A DNA stretch of 64,000 bases from Amoebidium appalachense (Eukaryota; Ichthyosporea). Position numbers and translations under genes: made by a program. The notes under the pieces were generated by a model, which saw only the letters and a program-made list of their open reading frames with translations, was not told the origin of the DNA and did no database searches. The DNA lies in assembly GCA_963693365.1 (NCBI GenBank), contig CAVNZM010000003.1, positions 1,550,001 to 1,614,000 of the forward strand, given 5' to 3'. Positions 63,463 through 64,000 of the stretch are shown here, piece by piece (within the stretch, counting starts at the first letter, position 1; every line of letters begins with the position of its first letter).

Positions 63463-63994
63463 AACACCCGCACATCCCATCCCGTCCCGTCCCTCTGTGC
63501 CGATGCATATACGGAGCGGGTACACATGTACATCAATTTGTGTACACAGGTGCACATGGACACGCACACACACACATCCAGGCATTTGTATGTCTAGATG
63601 CATGTGTTCACCTTTACACACACCCCAACGGATTCTGGTTTGATATTCGCGTGCTGGTTGGAGGTGTCTGGTCATACTCTGTTTTCTCCGTGCTCAATGA
63701 TATGCCATGTGTAGGTGTGACTTTGGTTCTGCTTGACACTGCTCAAATTCAGGATTTCTGTGTAACGCTCCCCGGTGATCGTGACCAATGAAACCACTCC
63801 AGGGGTTTGTTTATGTTTTGAAAACTTGACCAAAAAAAGGGCATGGAAAGGGGCACCGGGGGAGAGGGGGGGGGGGGGGGGGGGGGGGACCAAAACGAAC
63901 GTCATGCAACCCCATGTCAACCCCATTGTATGACCCACTCTCGCATTCCCTTTTTTTTTCCCCTGCCCTTCTACAGCGACAGGGACTAACATAA
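42204..63994 (+). CDS. Anoctamin (TMEM16 family) membrane protein, 30 exons, complete
   Basis: Exons: 42204-42222, 42972-43267, 43888-44007, 44675-44765, 45513-45589, 45887-45934, 46733-46827, 47251-47312, 47928-48013, 48530-48613, 49426-49508, 50247-50290, 51167-51257, 52079-52178, 52626-52677, 53119-53198, 53628-53759, 54049-54104, 54873-54909, 55446-55580, 56673-56807, 57810-57910, 58457-58535, 58984-59053, 59653-59805, 60520-60676, 61212-61263, 61969-62052, 63072-63173, 63977-63994. They total 2739 nt, 912 residues plus TAA, with phase agreement at all 29 junctions; all introns are GT-AG except one GC-AG. Hallmarks are the N-terminal [43 protein letters not shown], the [18 protein letters not shown] helix and [13 protein letters not shown]. 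Anoctamins are dimeric calcium-activated chloride channels or lipid scramblases with ten membrane helices; which activity applies here cannot be told. The acceptor of exon 10 is uncertain (48530 keeps frame; 48522 looks natural but breaks it). Confidence 0.93.
44244..44534. repeat. (AC)n and (GA)n arrays in anoctamin intron 3
   Basis: AC run 44250-44313 and GA run 44475-44534, with poly-T and (GTT)n between. Confidence 0.9.
48136..48203. repeat. (CA)n array in anoctamin intron 9
   Basis: About 34 CA units preceded by an AAT/AAAATAA-rich stretch (48060-48135). Confidence 0.9.
49251..49370 (+). repeat. C-tailed intronic repeat copy (5' truncated)
   Basis: AAGTGTCTTCTGCCTGCACG, TTAAATTGTTTGATTTTGGA and TTTGTTGTTGCTCTTTGTTG, ending CTCTAACGCATACATCA and poly-C. 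Close to the copies at 51572 and 54142. Confidence 0.85.
49940..50034. repeat. (TG)n array in anoctamin intron 11
   Basis: About 47 TG units with little interruption. Confidence 0.9.
50594..50680 (+). repeat. C-tailed intronic repeat copy (second subfamily, 5' truncated)
   Basis: TTATGCATACCTTTATGTGT, TGCATTGTGTTGTCCGCTGT and GTGTACTTCGTACTCTGTAA followed by C-rich sequence. Matches 55844-56000 and the fragment at 47730-47790. Confidence 0.8.
51167..56807 (+). CDS. Anoctamin exons 13-21: membrane helices 1-5
   Basis: Residues about 369-641. Helix 1 is [20 protein letters not shown] (exon 13). Exon 14 is a Cys-rich extracellular loop (DICSSN, then LSDTCNYA). Helix 2 runs across exons 15-16 ([19 protein letters not shown]), helix 3 across exons 17-18 ([19 protein letters not shown]), helix 4 in exon 20 ([16 protein letters not shown]), helix 5 in exon 21. 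Exon 19 is a 37-nt mini-exon ([12 protein letters not shown]) needed to restore phase between exons 18 and 20. Exon 16 uses a GC donor (GAG|GCAAGA). Confidence 0.85.
51572..51761 (+). repeat. C-tailed intronic repeat copy (near full length)
   Basis: Starts GAGAGGTTAAAGAGTCGAAA, passes GATGATGGGCTCTGTTCAAG, and ends CTCTAACGCATACA and poly-C. GAGTCGAAACC (51583-51593) resembles a tRNA-type box B, which would fit a SINE, but no box A was found at a proper distance. Confidence 0.85.
51915..52265. repeat. (AC)n arrays around anoctamin exon 14
   Basis: AC runs at about 51915-51976, 52004-52078 (ending in the exon 14 acceptor CACACAG) and 52197-52265 (starting soon after its donor). Confidence 0.92.
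54142..54330 (+). repeat. C-tailed intronic repeat copy (near full length)
   Basis: About 90% identical by eye to the copy at 51572-51761, beginning directly after a 38-nt poly-C that itself follows the exon 18 donor (GTGC). Ends with CTCTTACACATACATCA and C-rich sequence. Confidence 0.88.
55844..56000 (+). repeat. C-tailed intronic repeat copy (second subfamily)
   Basis: Starts GAGGTGAATAGGTCGAAACT, then GGTTGGGCTCTGCTTATTAT, GTGTATGGCTTGCATTCTGC and GTGTACTTCGTACTTTTTGA, ending CGCATTCAAACCCC before a (CA)n tract. Its closest relative on the other strand is at 7285-7425. Confidence 0.85.
56490..56637 (+). repeat. C-tailed intronic repeat copy (5' truncated)
   Basis: GATGGTGGGCTCTGTTCAAG onward to CTCTAATGCATGCAT and poly-C. 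The poly-C lies 13 nt before the acceptor of exon 21 (TTCTCTTTATAG). Confidence 0.85.
56778..56985 (+). repeat. Tandem duplication of the exon 21 end and its donor
   Basis: GACAATGTTTGGAGTCCCGG plus TGGAG|GTGAGC (true donor) is repeated from about 56888 as GACAATGTTTGGGGTCCCCG plus TGGAGGTCAGC. Both continue into CTACCCCTAAAA...AGCTC and GACCGGTTTGT. In the second copy the donor is mutated (GTGAGC to GTCAGC). Confidence 0.85.
57307..57448 (+). repeat. Two exact 71-bp tandem units with poly-C
   Basis: GCCAAAAAAAGAAAAACCGG then CTTCGCCCCAGCCACCAACG and a poly-C end, twice without a difference in the non-C part. A recent duplication in the intron between exons 21 and 22. Confidence 0.92.
57810..59805 (+). 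CDS. Anoctamin exons 22-25: helices 6-8 with the calcium site
   Basis: Residues about 642-775. Helix 6 holds [16 protein letters not shown] with Glu671, helix 7 begins DEYMELVVQFG with Glu720 and Glu723, and helix 8 holds NNIFEIRLD with Glu752 and Asp756. These match the five acidic residues that bind two calcium ions in characterised anoctamins. The helix 6 Asn that usually stands four residues before the Glu is Ser667 here. Calcium gating is therefore expected, though affinity could differ. Confidence 0.85.
60520..63994 (+). CDS. Anoctamin exons 26-30: helices 9-10 and C-terminus
   Basis: Helix 9 is in exon 26 ([20 protein letters not shown]). An extracellular loop spans exons 26-28 (exon 27 is 52 nt, ending [10 protein letters not shown]). 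Helix 10 crosses exons 28-29 ([20 protein letters not shown]) followed by the family's LIPD motif. The last coding exon is 18 nt (RQGLT and TAA at 63992-63994), chosen because it has a good acceptor (TTCTACAG) and matches phase. It is the least certain exon. Confidence 0.75.
60640..60800 (+). repeat. Duplicated end of anoctamin exon 26 in its intron
   Basis: GTGGACTCTCTGTACTCCTA plus CAG|GTGTGTGG (true junction 60676/60677) reappears at about 60769-60800 as GTGGACTCTCTGTACTCTTC plus CAGTTTGTGTGG. The copy lacks the GT directly after CAG. Confidence 0.8.
61638..61766 (+). repeat. Three tandem 43-bp units
   Basis: GTGTGTATAGGAATGCACGG then CAACACTTTGAATATGATCT plus TAT, three times; the third has CTCTG for CTTTG and a diverged end. 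Intronic, between exons 27 and 28. There are no spacers, so it is not CRISPR-like. Confidence 0.93.
62625..62765 (+). repeat. Old copy of the C-tailed intronic repeat
   Basis: Contains AATGGGCTCTCTTGAAGTTG, then TTGTATGGTTTCTACTGATT, and CGGTTCCAACCCTATATTGC before C-rich sequence. The order matches other copies but identity is low. Confidence 0.5.
63204..63462. repeat. (CT)n and (CA)n arrays in the last anoctamin intron
   Basis: CT run about 63207-63264 and AC run about 63402-63460, separated by C-rich sequence, following the exon 29 donor GTGCGC. Confidence 0.9.
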
Positions 63995-64000
63995 ATATAT

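Overview
This is a eukaryotic nuclear window. Genes are broken into many short exons with GT-AG introns, a non-LTR retrotransposon is present, and the sequence is saturated with simple repeats (long G/C runs, (GT/CA)n, (GA/TC)n). Exons are of ordinary composition (roughly 50-55% GC by eye). The gene content (a secreted TSP1/EGF/vWA multidomain protein and a calcium-binding anoctamin) fits an animal or a unicellular holozoan, but algae and other protists with such domains cannot be excluded. I do not assign a species. I built the exon models by hand from reading frame, splice sites and intron phase; every junction is phase-consistent.

Layout. (1) About 1.1-24.9 kb, minus strand: one large gene, 27 coding exons in view (4026 nt, 1342 residues), still open at the left edge. 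Order: signal peptide, TSP1, EGF run, Cys-rich modules, EGF run, Cys-rich modules, EGF, vWA, EGF, unrecognised C-terminal part. (2) 25.7-30.2 kb, minus strand: an apparently intact two-ORF LINE with poly(A) tail and a candidate 8-bp target-site duplication. (3) 30.4-31.9 kb: a GC-rich inverted repeat and a foldback element of about 560 bp carrying a short ORF. (4) 33.1-35.9 kb, plus strand: a four-exon gene for a 135-residue protein that I do not recognise, with an internal duplication. (5) 35.9-42.2 kb: no confident gene; diverged repeats, a perfect hairpin, and a duplicated donor-like segment that may be 5' noncoding exon. (6) 42.2-64.0 kb, plus strand: a complete 30-exon anoctamin/TMEM16 gene (912 residues) ending 6 bases before the window edge.

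The most unusual signal is in the introns. In both large genes, which lie on opposite strands, homopolymer tracts are C on the sense strand and usually begin within about 30 nt of the 5' splice site, while (CA)n tracts often run straight into the 3' splice-site AG. A dispersed, C-tailed repeat family sits in introns of both genes in sense orientation. In several introns the exon end plus splice donor has been duplicated into the intron. Together these suggest introns grown by C-tailed elements and by local duplication around donors.
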